Positions 1 to 8,832 of a stretch of 64,000 nucleotides of DNA are shown in pieces; the first letter of the stretch is position 1; each line of letters begins with the position of its first letter. The stretch is from Hyphobacterium marinum (GTDB lineage: Bacteria > Pseudomonadota > Alphaproteobacteria > Caulobacterales > Maricaulaceae), in contig NZ_JAZDRO010000006.1 in assembly GCF_036330325.1 (NCBI RefSeq), forward strand, positions 44,924 to 108,923, read 5' to 3'. A program made the translations under genes and the position numbers. The notes under the pieces were generated by a model. The model was not told the origin of the DNA. It saw nothing but the letters and a program-made list of their open reading frames with translations, and searched no databases.

Positions 1-980
1 CGCAGGATGGCAATGTCCCGCCCCTTGTTCTTCACCAGCATCACCAGGCCGGTGATGATGTTGAGCGCGGCGATCAGGATGACCACACCCAGAATGAGCC
101 GCATGGCGAAGCGCTCGACATTGAGCGCCGTCTGGAAGCTGCGGTCACGCTCGCGCCAGTCCTGAACAACGCCGGCACTGCCTACCAGGGCGCGGATTTC
201 GGCCACGAGCGGTCCAACGCCGTCAGGGTCCTCGACCCGCACGTCAATGGAATGGGGCCGGTCAGCGGCGAAAAACACCATCGCCTGTTCCAGCGGCATG
301 AATACCGTCACCTGGTCAAAGGCATAGATGCCGCTCGTGAAAATGCCGGCCACGCGGTAAGGCTTGCGATTGGGGCGGGTGCCGAACGGCCCGGCGCGCC
401 CCGTGGGCGCGATCAGCGTGATATCCTCGTCTTCAATGACATTGAGCTGGTTGATCACGCCAAGGCCGGCCAGAATGTCGTCCCCGCCGTATTCGCCCTG
501 CCCGAACGTCTCGAAACTGCCATAGCGGAGCCCCGGGCGATTGTCCTCGACCGGGGTGACGATGCGTTCGAGTTGAGCCAGTTCCTCGCGCGTGATCCCG
601 ACCACATTGGCCCCGATGGTCCGGCCATTGGCGGTGACCAGGGCCTGGCCATTATAGCGCGCGCCAACACTGATGACACCGTCCAGCGCTTCGATCCGGC
701 CCGATAACTCGTCGAGCTCCTCCGGCGTCATGTTCTGGGCATGAACATAGACATGCGACTGGACGCCCAGCAGCGTACTCAAGAGCTCGTGCCGGAAGCC
801 GTTCATGATCGACATGATGATGATCAGGGCGGCCACGCCGAGCGTGATTCCGAGGAAGGAAATGATCGCGATCAGGGCGATACCGCCATGACGGCGCTTG
901 GCGCGCAGATACCGTGTGGCCAGCTGGAATTCGTGACCCGCGAAGGGGCGCGCGCGTCCGGGTGCCGCTGGCTCACTCAT
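1..980 (-). CDS. lolC: Lipoprotein-releasing ABC transporter permease (LolC/LolE family), C-terminus cut by window edge
   Basis: Inner-membrane permease of the Lol system, which takes outer-membrane lipoproteins out of the inner membrane together with the ATPase LolD. Translating the minus strand from the ATG at 980 gives about 326 residues before the window ends. A first membrane segment lies near residues 15-40, a large periplasmic (MacB-like) domain follows, and a second membrane segment runs up to the edge, ending in the family-typical run NKGRDIAIL. The ATG overlaps the proS stop as ATGA (977-980), so the two genes are probably translationally coupled. Many non-gammaproteobacteria use a single LolC/E-type permease, so the choice between C and E is nominal. 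At least the last two membrane segments lie outside the window. Confidence 0.88.
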   Translation of the reverse strand, partial: MSEPAAPGRARPFAGHEFQLATRYLRAKRRHGGIALIAIISFLGITLGVAALIIIMSIMNGFRHELLSTLLGVQSHVYVHAQNMTPEELDELSGRIEALDGVISVGARYNGQALVTANGRTIGANVVGITREELAQLERIVTPVEDNRPGLRYGSFETFGQGEYGGDDILAGLGVINQLNVIEDEDITLIAPTGRAGPFGTRPNRKPYRVAGIFTSGIYAFDQVTVFMPLEQAMVFFAADRPHSIDVRVEDPDGVGPLVAEIRALVGSAGVVQDWRERDRSFQTALNVERFAMRLILGVVILIAALNIITGLVMLVKNKGRDIAIL

Positions 981-2311
981 GCGGCGAACGCGCCTTCGGC
1001 GAGGCGTGCAACGGCATCGTCGATCGACAGTTCATGCTTCTCGCCGGTGCGGCGCACCTTTACTTCGGCCTTGCCGTCCTTCAGGCCGCGCGGTCCGATG
1101 ACCAGCTGATACGGAAGACCAATCAGGTCCATGGTCGCGAACTTGCCGCCGGGCCGGGCATCGGTGTCATCCAGCAAGGGCTCGCGTCCCGCGCGCGACA
1201 GCGCGTCATAAGCCGACTGGCAGGCGGCGTCGGTATCCGTGTCGCCCGCCTTCAGATTGATGATGCCGACGCCGAAGGGCGCGACCGAGTCCGGCCAGAT
1301 GATGCCGTTCTCGTCGTGGCTCGCCTCGATAATCCCGCCGACAAGCCGCGATACACCAACACCGTAGGAGCCCATGTGGACCGGCACGGTCGAGCCGTCG
1401 GGATGGGCGACCATCGCCTTCATCGCGTCGGAATACTTGGTACCGAAATAGAAGATGTGCCCGACCTCAATGCCCCGGGCAGACAGGCGTTTGCCGTCGG
1501 GCACCTCGGCCTCGAATTTCGCGGCGTCGTGCATTTCCTCGGTCGCGGCGTAGAGCGCCGTGCGCTGGTCAACCAGCGGCTGGAGGTCGCCGTTGAAATC
1601 GACGTCCGGACCGGGCGCGCCCATCTCGACGAGGTCAGCGTGGCAGAAGACCTCGCTCTCGCCGGTATCCGCGAGGATAATAAATTCATGGCTGAGATCG
1701 CCGCCAATCGGTCCGGTGTCGGCCCGCATCGGCACCGCTTTAAGGCCCATGCGCGCGAACGTGTTCAGGTAGGCAATGAACATCTTGTTGTAAGCGGCTC
1801 TGGCAGAAGCCTCATCCAGATCAAAGGAATACGTATCCTTCATCAGGAATTCGCGGCCGCGCATAACGCCAAAGCGCGGGCGGACCTCGTCACGGAACTT
1901 CCACTGGATGTGATAGAGCAGCTTCGGAACGTCCTTGTAGGACTTGCAATAGGCCCGGAAGATCTCGGTGATCATCTCCTCGTTCGTCGGCCCGTAGAGC
2001 ATGTCGCGGTCATGCCGGTCGACAATGCGCAGCATTTCCTTGCCATAGGCGTCGAACCGCCCGCTTTCGCGCCACAGATCGGCCGACTGGATGGTCGGCA
2101 TCAGAAGCTCGACAGCCCCGGCGCGGTCCTGCTCCTCGCGCACGATCTGCTCGATTTTCTTCAGGATTTTCAGGCCGAGCGGCAGCCAGGCGTAAATACC
2201 CGCCGATTCCTGGCGGATCATGCCCGCGCGCAGCATCAGCCGGTGCGAAGCGATCTGCGCGTCAGCAGGCGTTTCCTTCAGGACGGGGAGAAAATAGTTC
2301 GAAAGGCGCAT
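977..2311 (-). CDS. proS: Prolyl-tRNA synthetase, short form without editing domain
   Basis: Class II aminoacyl-tRNA synthetase that charges tRNA-Pro in the cytoplasm. The start chosen is the ATG at 2311 (MRLSNYFLPVLKE), giving 444 residues; the frame stays open upstream to 2350, but family members begin at this motif. Class II motif 2 (VMRGREFLMKDTYSF) and motif 3 (GSYGVGVSRLVGGIIE) are present, followed by a C-terminal anticodon-binding domain. The roughly 180-residue editing insertion of the long bacterial form (about 570 aa in E. coli) is absent, as is known for alphaproteobacterial ProRS. Overlaps lolC by 4 nt. To the right it is divergent from the DMT exporter gene. Confidence 0.96.
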   Translation of the reverse strand: MRLSNYFLPVLKETPADAQIASHRLMLRAGMIRQESAGIYAWLPLGLKILKKIEQIVREEQDRAGAVELLMPTIQSADLWRESGRFDAYGKEMLRIVDRHDRDMLYGPTNEEMITEIFRAYCKSYKDVPKLLYHIQWKFRDEVRPRFGVMRGREFLMKDTYSFDLDEASARAAYNKMFIAYLNTFARMGLKAVPMRADTGPIGGDLSHEFIILADTGESEVFCHADLVEMGAPGPDVDFNGDLQPLVDQRTALYAATEEMHDAAKFEAEVPDGKRLSARGIEVGHIFYFGTKYSDAMKAMVAHPDGSTVPVHMGSYGVGVSRLVGGIIEASHDENGIIWPDSVAPFGVGIINLKAGDTDTDAACQSAYDALSRAGREPLLDDTDARPGGKFATMDLIGLPYQLVIGPRGLKDGKAEVKVRRTGEKHELSIDDAVARLAEGAFAA

Positions 2312-2471
2312 GGGGAAGCGGTCCGGAGCGGTCGTGTTGCGTTGCACCAAGCATTAGACGGTGCCGCAGGGTGGAGCAAGTTGACTGTCATCCATGAAGG
2401 GCGCGTGTCGCATTTCGGAACCGTTGGCAGCGCCATCGGGTTGCATCGTCATGGCAAAACGCCCTGCCCCG

Positions 2472-3395
2472 ATGTCTGAAACGCCACGCGAAAAGCCAGC
2501 AATGACCTTTGCGCAACTGGCGCTGGGGATGGCCGCCTTTGGCTCCGCGACGCCGGTCAGCAAGATCGTCACCCAGGCCATGCCCGTTTTCGTCGGCTCA
2601 GCGTTGCGGGTCGGGATCGGTGCCCTCGCTCTCCTCCCCTTCATCTGGACCCGCCGCCATAATGTCAGGTCAATCAGTCGCGGAGACTGGCTGCGCATCA
2701 CTATCATCGCCCTCTTCGGCATGTTCGGCTTTTCCGCCCTGATGCTCTACGGTATGCGCATGGTCTCCGGGGTCACCGGTGCCATCGTGATGAGCACCGC
2801 ACCGGCGGTCACGGCCGCCGCGTCGATGATCTTCCTGAAGGACGCACCGACCTGGCGCAAATTCGCCGCCATTGCGCTGGCCGTCATCGGGGTGGGTATC
2901 CTCAATCTCGGCGGGAGCGGCGGCAGCGGCACGGACACGGGAACCATGCTGCTCGGCATCGCCCTCGTCTTTGCCGCTGTGTGCTGTGAAAGTGTCTACA
3001 CGCTGGTCGGCAAGACGGCCTCGGAGCGCGTCGATCCGGTCGTCGTCGCCTTCCTCGCCGCGGCCATGTCCTTGCCCCTCTTCGTTCCGCTCGCCATCTG
3101 GCAGTGGAGCGGGTTCGACCTGTCGGGCATGGACGCGGGCAGCTGGACCGCCGTCATCTGGTATGGAGCCGGAACGCTCGCGCTGGGTAGCTGGCTCTGG
3201 TACCAGGGCGTGGCAAAGGCGGAAGGCTCGGTCGCGGCCGGTTTCATGGGCGTTATGCCGGCGTCAGCGCTTCTCCTCTCCTACGTCCTGCTCGGAGACG
3301 ACTTCCGGCTGATCCACGTCGCCGGGTTCGCGACCGTTTTCGCCGGCGTGCTCCTCATCTCTTGGGAGCATGCGCGCATGAGCGCGAAGGACTAG
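2472..3395 (+). CDS. EamA/DMT-family transporter
   Basis: Predicted inner-membrane carrier of the drug/metabolite transporter superfamily, about 307 aa with roughly ten hydrophobic segments arranged as two EamA halves. The substrate cannot be told from the sequence. The frame is open back to an ATG at 2394, with another ATG at 2451. I chose 2472 because the first membrane segment starts about ten residues later; no candidate has a strong ribosome-binding site. The gene stands alone on the plus strand between two minus-strand blocks. Its TAG stop lies in the palindrome CTAG (3392-3395), which also holds the stop of the convergent DUF1467 gene. Confidence 0.85.
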   Translation: MSETPREKPAMTFAQLALGMAAFGSATPVSKIVTQAMPVFVGSALRVGIGALALLPFIWTRRHNVRSISRGDWLRITIIALFGMFGFSALMLYGMRMVSGVTGAIVMSTAPAVTAAASMIFLKDAPTWRKFAAIALAVIGVGILNLGGSGGSGTDTGTMLLGIALVFAAVCCESVYTLVGKTASERVDPVVVAFLAAAMSLPLFVPLAIWQWSGFDLSGMDAGSWTAVIWYGAGTLALGSWLWYQGVAKAEGSVAAGFMGVMPASALLLSYVLLGDDFRLIHVAGFATVFAGVLLISWEHARMSAKD

Positions 3396-3730
3396 CGCGG
3401 AAACGGAAGGCTGTTCACATCGATCAGGCTGAATTCGACAACGGCGAAAATGAGGAGCCAGACAATCGAGGCGACAACGGTCGTCAGCCAGGCCTTGCGT
3501 TTCAGGCCGGGATCGACTGGTGCCCCTGGTTCAGTACCGGCCACCACTTCGTGATCCTCGTGCTGGCCCCGCACGCCGAGCGGGAGGATTGTGAAGAGCA
3601 CGATCCACCACGCTACCAGATAGATGACCAGCCCTGTCGCGACACCGATGCCGTGCGCAGGCAGGAAAAACTGCGCAAGCCAGAGGGCCACTGTCAGGGC
3701 GACGAGAACGATGGAGACGCCTTTGAGCAT
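3392..3730 (-). CDS. DUF1467 family membrane protein
   Basis: Small membrane protein of 112 aa with two clear hydrophobic hairpin segments (about residues 5-50 and 82-105) and a short polar loop between them. The run LVAWWIVLFTILPLGVR is typical of DUF1467, a family found mostly in alphaproteobacteria and without a known function. Its start overlaps the mce stop by one base (TGATG), so it is probably co-translated with the methylmalonyl-CoA epimerase. It is the last gene of the long nuo-birA-coaX-rnj-mce run. Confidence 0.85.
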   Translation of the reverse strand: MLKGVSIVLVALTVALWLAQFFLPAHGIGVATGLVIYLVAWWIVLFTILPLGVRGQHEDHEVVAGTEPGAPVDPGLKRKAWLTTVVASIVWLLIFAVVEFSLIDVNSLPFPR

Positions 3731-4152
3731 CAGTCGTGATCCGGTTTCTGCATCAGTTCGACCAGCACGCCGTCCGAATTCTTCGGGTGAACGAAGATGA
3801 CCGGCACACCGTGCGCTCCAATATAGGGCTCTCCGGTTCCCAGGACAGTCGCGCCGCGCGCGCGCATTGTGTCGCGCGCAGTGATGATGTCATCGACCTC
3901 GAAACAGACATGATGCTGGCCGCCCTTGGGATTTCGCTCCAGGAATTTGTGGACTGGCGAGGCTTCGCCAAGCGGTTCAAGCAATTCCAGTTCGGAATTC
4001 TCCAGGCTGACGAAACAGACCCGGACGCCCAGATGAGGAAAATCCTTCGTCTCGGTGGCGCGGTCTGCGCCATAGAGCGTGGCATACATCGCCTTGGTCG
4101 CCTCGATATCGGGCGTGGCGATGCCGACATGGTTGAGCCGTCCGATTTTCAT
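3730..4152 (-). CDS. mce: Methylmalonyl-CoA epimerase
   Basis: VOC-fold enzyme of 140 aa that interconverts the (R) and (S) epimers of methylmalonyl-CoA in propionyl-CoA metabolism. The expected metal-ligand pattern is visible: His8 in NHVGIA, His81 in QHHVCFEV, and Glu132 in GVLVELMQK, preceded by the conserved VHPK. The length is normal for the family. Position in an operon downstream of rnj is common in alphaproteobacteria. No other propionate-pathway gene lies in the window. Confidence 0.95.
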   Translation of the reverse strand: MKIGRLNHVGIATPDIEATKAMYATLYGADRATETKDFPHLGVRVCFVSLENSELELLEPLGEASPVHKFLERNPKGGQHHVCFEVDDIITARDTMRARGATVLGTGEPYIGAHGVPVIFVHPKNSDGVLVELMQKPDHD

Positions 4153-4172
4153 CGCGTCACTCCTGCAGCTGT

Positions 4173-5846
4173 TCAGACCGTCAGCGCGGTCACATCGACG
4201 ATGGGCTTCTTGCCCCAGATCCGGTTCGCTTCCTTGCGCACGGCTCGGCGGATCGCTTCTTCGGTCGCTTCCTCGTCACTACGGTCGCGGCGACTCAGCC
4301 GCTCATAAGCCTGCTCTGCCGCATCGGCGAGATCGTCGAGAAAGCGCTCCAGGGGGTAGTCGCGCGAGTCCGCTACGCCAACCGCGCGCACATCCGGGCC
4401 GGCGGCCAGCTCACCGGTGTTGGTGATGGCGAGCGAGACCGCGATATGGCCTGAATAGGCCAACTTGCGCCGCTCGCGCATCGAGTCCGCATCGGCGTCC
4501 GTGATGAAATTGCCGTCGACATGGAGCCGGCCGCTGGGCACTTCATCGACAATCTGCGGGCCGTCGGCGCTGATCCTGATCAGGTCGCCGTTTTTGGGGG
4601 CCAGAGCCATCGGGACCTGCAGACTGCGCGCGAAGTCCGCATGCTCAATCAGGTGCCGCCGCTCGCCGTGGACCGGGATGGCGATACGGGGCTTGGCCCA
4701 GTTGTACATCGCCCGCAATTCCTCGCGGCACGGATGCCCGGAGACATGAATATCCCGGTCGTGCTCGGTGATGATGTCAACGCCGCGCTCGGCGAGCTTG
4801 TTCTGGAGTTCGAAGATTCCAATCTCATTGCCCGGAATCACACGCGACGAGAAAATGGCACTGTCGCCCTTCGACAGGGTGACATTGCGGTGAGAGCCTT
4901 CGGCGATGCGTGACAAGGCCGCGCGCGGCTCGCCCTGGCTACCGGTGCACAGATAGAGAATTTTCTCCTTCGGGAAATGCGCCGCGTCTTCTTCATCGAC
5001 AAAGGGCTGCGCATCCGCCAGCAGGCCGACATGCTTGGCCGCAGCCGCCATACGGTGCATCGACCGGCCGACCAGGCAGACCCGGCGGTCATTGGCCTCA
5101 GCGGCGCGGATCGCCGTTTCCATGCGCGCAACATTCGAGGCAAAGGCCGCGACGGCGACGCGTCCGGTCTGTTCGCCGACCAGCTTGATCAATTCCTCCC
5201 GGACATCGCCTTCCGAGCCCGACACGCCTTCGGTGAAGACGTTGGTGGAATCGCAAACAAGGGCGAGAACGCCCTCCTCGCCAAGCGCCGTGATGGCGTC
5301 GACATCGGTGGTTTCCCCAATCAACGGATCGGGGTCGATCTTCCAGTCACCCGTGTGCAGGACGAGCCCTGCCGGCGTCCGGATCGCCAGCCCGTTGGGC
5401 TCGGGGATGGAATGGGTCAGCGTCAGGAATTGCAGGTCGAATGGTCCGAGCGTCAGGCGTCCATCCAGCGCGATTTCGTGTAGCTCAACCACTTTGTCGA
5501 GCCCCTTTTCGGCCAGCCGGTCACGCATCAGCCAGGCGGTGAACGGCGTCGCATAGACCGGGCAGCGCAGGCGCTCCCACAGCTGGGCGACCGCGCCCAT
5601 ATGGTCCTCGTGGGCATGGGTCAGGACGATGGCAAGAAGATCGTCACGCCGCTCCTCGATAAAGGCCGGGTCGGGCATGATCAGGTCGACACCAGGCGTC
5701 GTCAGATCCCCAAAGGTGACCCCGCAATCGACGATGATCCATTTCCGTGCGTGCTCCGGACCATAGCCATAGAGATTGAGGTTCATCCCGATCTCGCCGG
5801 ACCCGCCCAGGGGCAGAAAATAGAGGCCGTCGTCCTCGATACTCAT
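4173..5846 (-). CDS. rnj: Ribonuclease J
   Basis: Metallo-beta-lactamase/beta-CASP ribonuclease of 557 aa that acts in the cytoplasm in mRNA decay and 5'-end processing of rRNA. The zinc motif is HAHEDH at residues 77-82, followed by a histidine-containing segment (LTLTHSIPEPNGLAI) and the beta-CASP region with GSQGEPRAALSRIA. The C-terminal third matches the RNase J tail domain. The start overlaps the coaX stop by 4 nt (ATGA). Its position after birA-coaX is a recurring alphaproteobacterial arrangement. Confidence 0.95.
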   Translation of the reverse strand: MSIEDDGLYFLPLGGSGEIGMNLNLYGYGPEHARKWIIVDCGVTFGDLTTPGVDLIMPDPAFIEERRDDLLAIVLTHAHEDHMGAVAQLWERLRCPVYATPFTAWLMRDRLAEKGLDKVVELHEIALDGRLTLGPFDLQFLTLTHSIPEPNGLAIRTPAGLVLHTGDWKIDPDPLIGETTDVDAITALGEEGVLALVCDSTNVFTEGVSGSEGDVREELIKLVGEQTGRVAVAAFASNVARMETAIRAAEANDRRVCLVGRSMHRMAAAAKHVGLLADAQPFVDEEDAAHFPKEKILYLCTGSQGEPRAALSRIAEGSHRNVTLSKGDSAIFSSRVIPGNEIGIFELQNKLAERGVDIITEHDRDIHVSGHPCREELRAMYNWAKPRIAIPVHGERRHLIEHADFARSLQVPMALAPKNGDLIRISADGPQIVDEVPSGRLHVDGNFITDADADSMRERRKLAYSGHIAVSLAITNTGELAAGPDVRAVGVADSRDYPLERFLDDLADAAEQAYERLSRRDRSDEEATEEAIRRAVRKEANRIWGKKPIVDVTALTV

Positions 5847-6622
5847 ACGCAGCGGCCTCCATTGCGGCGCCAGACTTCCAGAAGCCCCCGGATCGTCACG
5901 TCGGGATCAAAATGATCGATCGTGCGCGCCGCGTCCTCGAACAGCGAGGCCACGCCTCCCGTCGCGATAACCGTCAACGGCTCGGGATGTTCCGCCTTGA
6001 TCCGCCCGACCAGGCCATCGATCAGGTCGACATAACCCCAATAGACACCGGACTGCATCGCGCTGACCGTATCGGTGCCGATCACCCTGGCCGGGCGCTG
6101 GATGGCGATACGCGGCAAGCGCGCGGCCGCCTTGTGAAGTGCCTGCATGGACAGGTTGATGCCCGGCGCGATGATGCCGCCAACAAAAGCATTGTCCGCC
6201 GAGACGACGTCGAACGTCGTCGCGGTGCCGGAGTCGATGATCAACAGCGCGCCTTCATGGTTCATCCGTGCGCCGAGCGCGTTAACGAGCCGGTCCGCCC
6301 CGGCGTCCTGCGGGCGTTCGAGCCGGACAGTGATGCCGAGGTCGACACCGGGCTCTCCAACAACAATTGGGTCCCGGTCGAGATAGCGGCGCGACAGATT
6401 GCGGAAATTGAACAGCGCCTGCGGCACGACGGTCGAGATGACGCAGGCGTCGATGTCCTGCAGAGACAAGGACGACATGGCCATCAACTGCGTCAGCCAG
6501 ACAGCATGCTCGTCGGCGGTCCGGGTCGCATTTGTCGCCGTGCGCCATTGCGCGCGCCAGCCCTTGCCGTCGTGGACAGCAAAGAGCGTATTGGTGTTGC
6601 CACAGTCGATCGCGAGAAGCAT
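5843..6622 (-). CDS. coaX: Type III pantothenate kinase
   Basis: Catalyses ATP-dependent phosphorylation of pantothenate, the first step of CoA synthesis. The 259-aa protein has the N-terminal ASKHA phosphate loop DCGNTNT (residues 6-12) and the second phosphate motif DSGTATTFDVV near residue 128, both typical of CoaX. The feedback-resistant CoaX type often replaces CoaA. Nine bases separate it from birA, and its stop overlaps the rnj start, so it is part of the same transcript. Confidence 0.95.
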   Translation of the reverse strand: MLLAIDCGNTNTLFAVHDGKGWRAQWRTATNATRTADEHAVWLTQLMAMSSLSLQDIDACVISTVVPQALFNFRNLSRRYLDRDPIVVGEPGVDLGITVRLERPQDAGADRLVNALGARMNHEGALLIIDSGTATTFDVVSADNAFVGGIIAPGINLSMQALHKAAARLPRIAIQRPARVIGTDTVSAMQSGVYWGYVDLIDGLVGRIKAEHPEPLTVIATGGVASLFEDAARTIDHFDPDVTIRGLLEVWRRNGGRCV

Positions 6623-6631
6623 GGAAGCCTC

Positions 6632-7408
6632 TTAGCCCACTGCGCCGGGAAAGAACACGTCTCCGGCAGTGATCATGCGCCGCTGCCCTCCCGGCAAATC
6701 AAGGCGTAGCGCGCCGTCCGGAGCGAGGTCGGCGAAAACACCTTTCAGGGTTTCGCCCTCCAGCCTGACCTCACACGGCTCGCCGATGCCATAGGCGCGT
6801 GTGATCCAGGGGCCGCGCAGGCCCGCGAAGCCTTCTGTCGACCAGACCGCCCGCCAGCGTTCGAAGGCATCAACCAACCGGTCGAGCGCGGTTTCGGGGG
6901 CGAGGCTTACGCCCTCGGCCTTGAGGCTCGTCGCGGGACGGTCGGTGTCTGACGGGTGAGCGGCGAGGTTGATCCCGATCCCGGCTGCCAGCCAGAGATC
7001 GCCGCCCGGCGTCGTGCCGCTTTCCAGGAGAATTCCGGCATTCTTGCGTCCGCCGACGAGCACATCATTGGGCCATTTCACCCGGATACGGTCGCGGTCG
7101 ATGACACTTTCGCAGACTTCGGCGACAGCCAGCGCGGCCGCAAAGGAGAGCTGCGCGGCACGCGCCGGATCGGTCTTCAGCGTGTAAAGGCCGGTGGCAA
7201 AGAGATTGCCGCTCATGCCTTCCCAGGCCCGCCCGCGCCGACCCCGGCCTGCCGTCTGGCGGCGCGCGGCGATCCACACCGGCCCCGCTTCACCGGCGCG
7301 GGCGCGGCGCTTGGCTTCCTCATTGGTGGAGTCGACGCTCTCCAGCCAGTCGATACGCACCCTCGCCTGCCCGGTCAGAACAGGCCCGTCACCGAGCCGC
7401 GCGCCCAC
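6632..7408 (-). CDS. birA: Biotin--[acetyl-CoA-carboxylase] ligase
   Basis: Attaches biotin to the carrier protein of acetyl-CoA carboxylase. Family motifs are present: DSTNEEAKRRA, the biotinyl-AMP loop QTAGRGRRGRAWEG and KWPNDVLVGGRKNAGILLE. There is no N-terminal DNA-binding domain, so this is a ligase only and not a biotin repressor. The frame opens at an ATG (7408) that lies 34 nt inside nuoN. A GTG at 7360, just after the nuoN stop, gives a 242-residue protein starting directly before the first conserved strand and may be the real start. Confidence 0.93.
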   Translation of the reverse strand: MGARLGDGPVLTGQARVRIDWLESVDSTNEEAKRRARAGEAGPVWIAARRQTAGRGRRGRAWEGMSGNLFATGLYTLKTDPARAAQLSFAAALAVAEVCESVIDRDRIRVKWPNDVLVGGRKNAGILLESGTTPGGDLWLAAGIGINLAAHPSDTDRPATSLKAEGVSLAPETALDRLVDAFERWRAVWSTEGFAGLRGPWITRAYGIGEPCEVRLEGETLKGVFADLAPDGALRLDLPGGQRRMITAGDVFFPGAVG

Positions 7409-8820
7409 AGAAAGACCAGGGCTGCCACAGGCACCAGTACGACACTCGCCAGACCGGCGAGATTGGCAATCGTGCCGGTGGTAAAGGCCGGATTGACGAA
7501 ACGCGCCGTCGGCTCACCAAACCAGATCACCTTCACCACGCGCAGATAGTAGGCCGCCGCGACGACCGACATCAGCGCCGCGATAATGACGAGCCACAAA
7601 AGGCCCGCCTGCAGCGCAGCGTAGAAGACGAAGAGCTTGCCAAAGAAGCCGACCATGAAGGGCAGACCGCCGATGGAGAACATCACACCGGTCATGGCCC
7701 AGGCTAGGCCCGGACGCGATTGCGCGAGACCGGCAAGATCGTCGACCTGTTCGACCATACCTTCCGCGGTGCGCATGGCGAGAATGACGCCGAACGCGCC
7801 AATGACGCTGATCATGTAGAGGACGAGGAAAGCCAGAAGCGCCCACAGTCCCGTTTCGCTGGCCGCCGAAATCGCGACCAGCGCGTAGCCCATATTGCCG
7901 ATGGAGGAATAGGCCATCAGACGCTTGATGTTCTGCTGGGTCAGCGCGCCGAACGCCCCGACCGCCATCGACAGAACCGCGATGATGGAGATGACCTGCA
8001 CCCACTGGTCGGACGCTGCACCGAACGGCTCAAGCAGGACACGCGCCAGCAGCACCATGGCCGCCATTTTCGGTGCCGTGGCGAAGAAGGCGGTCACCGG
8101 GGTCGGCGAGCCTTCATAGACGTCCGGCGTCCACATGTGGAAGGGCGCGGCAGAGACCTTGAAGGCCAAGCCGCAGATCACGAAGACGAGGCCGAAGATC
8201 AAGCCAACCGACGGCTCCTGTGCGGCAATCGCGATTTCGGCAAAGCCGGTCGCACCGGTAAATCCGTAAACGAGCGACGCGCCATAGAGCAGCATGCCCG
8301 AGGAAAGCGCGCCCAGGACGAAATACTTCAGGCCGGCTTCGGAGGCCCGCAGCGAGTCCCGGTTAAAGGCGGCGAGCACGTAGAGCGCCAGTGATTGCAG
8401 CTCGACGCCCATATACATGGCGATGAGGTCATTGGCCGAGACCATCATACCCATGCCGACCGCAGCCAGCACGACGAGGATGGCGTATTCGAATCGGGCC
8501 AGGCGCTCGTCGCGCAGATAGGGCATCGCCAGAAGGATGGCGAGCGCCGCCGCGCCAAAAATCGCCACCTTGGAGAAGAGCGCCAGCGGATCGAAGACAA
8601 AGGCCCCGCCAAAGGCCGTCGCGACACCGGCCGGCACGAGGTAGGACGCCGCCGCCAGGCCGATGACCAGGAGGACAACACCGGCAGGGCCGATAAACCG
8701 GGCCGCCCTGGCTTCGTCCTTGAAGAAGACACCGGCCATGAGCAGGGCCATGGCCCCGATAGCCAGAATGAGTTCCGGCGCAAGGAGCGTCAGGTCGGCC
8801 GTAAGACTGGATGCGGTCAC
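7375..8820 (-). CDS. nuoN: NADH-quinone oxidoreductase subunit N
   Basis: Antiporter-like membrane subunit of complex I, 481 aa with about 14 membrane segments, part of the proton-pumping arm. The conserved region KVSAAPFHMWTPDVYEGSP and the following IKRLMAYSSIGNMGYAL segment hold the lysine/histidine/acidic residues of the Mrp-type channel. It is the last nuo gene and lies 12 nt after nuoM. The 3' end overlaps the annotated birA frame. Confidence 0.97.
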   Translation of the reverse strand: MTASSLTADLTLLAPELILAIGAMALLMAGVFFKDEARAARFIGPAGVVLLVIGLAAASYLVPAGVATAFGGAFVFDPLALFSKVAIFGAAALAILLAMPYLRDERLARFEYAILVVLAAVGMGMMVSANDLIAMYMGVELQSLALYVLAAFNRDSLRASEAGLKYFVLGALSSGMLLYGASLVYGFTGATGFAEIAIAAQEPSVGLIFGLVFVICGLAFKVSAAPFHMWTPDVYEGSPTPVTAFFATAPKMAAMVLLARVLLEPFGAASDQWVQVISIIAVLSMAVGAFGALTQQNIKRLMAYSSIGNMGYALVAISAASETGLWALLAFLVLYMISVIGAFGVILAMRTAEGMVEQVDDLAGLAQSRPGLAWAMTGVMFSIGGLPFMVGFFGKLFVFYAALQAGLLWLVIIAALMSVVAAAYYLRVVKVIWFGEPTARFVNPAFTTGTIANLAGLASVVLVPVAALVFLWARGSVTGLF

Positions 8821-8832
8821 TGTCCCGCCCCC

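Noticed and set aside
914..2479. A 521-codon plus-strand open frame antisense to proS
   Set aside because: It is the mirror of a GC-rich coding frame; the minus-strand ProRS has all family motifs, and the antisense product shows no recognisable domain.
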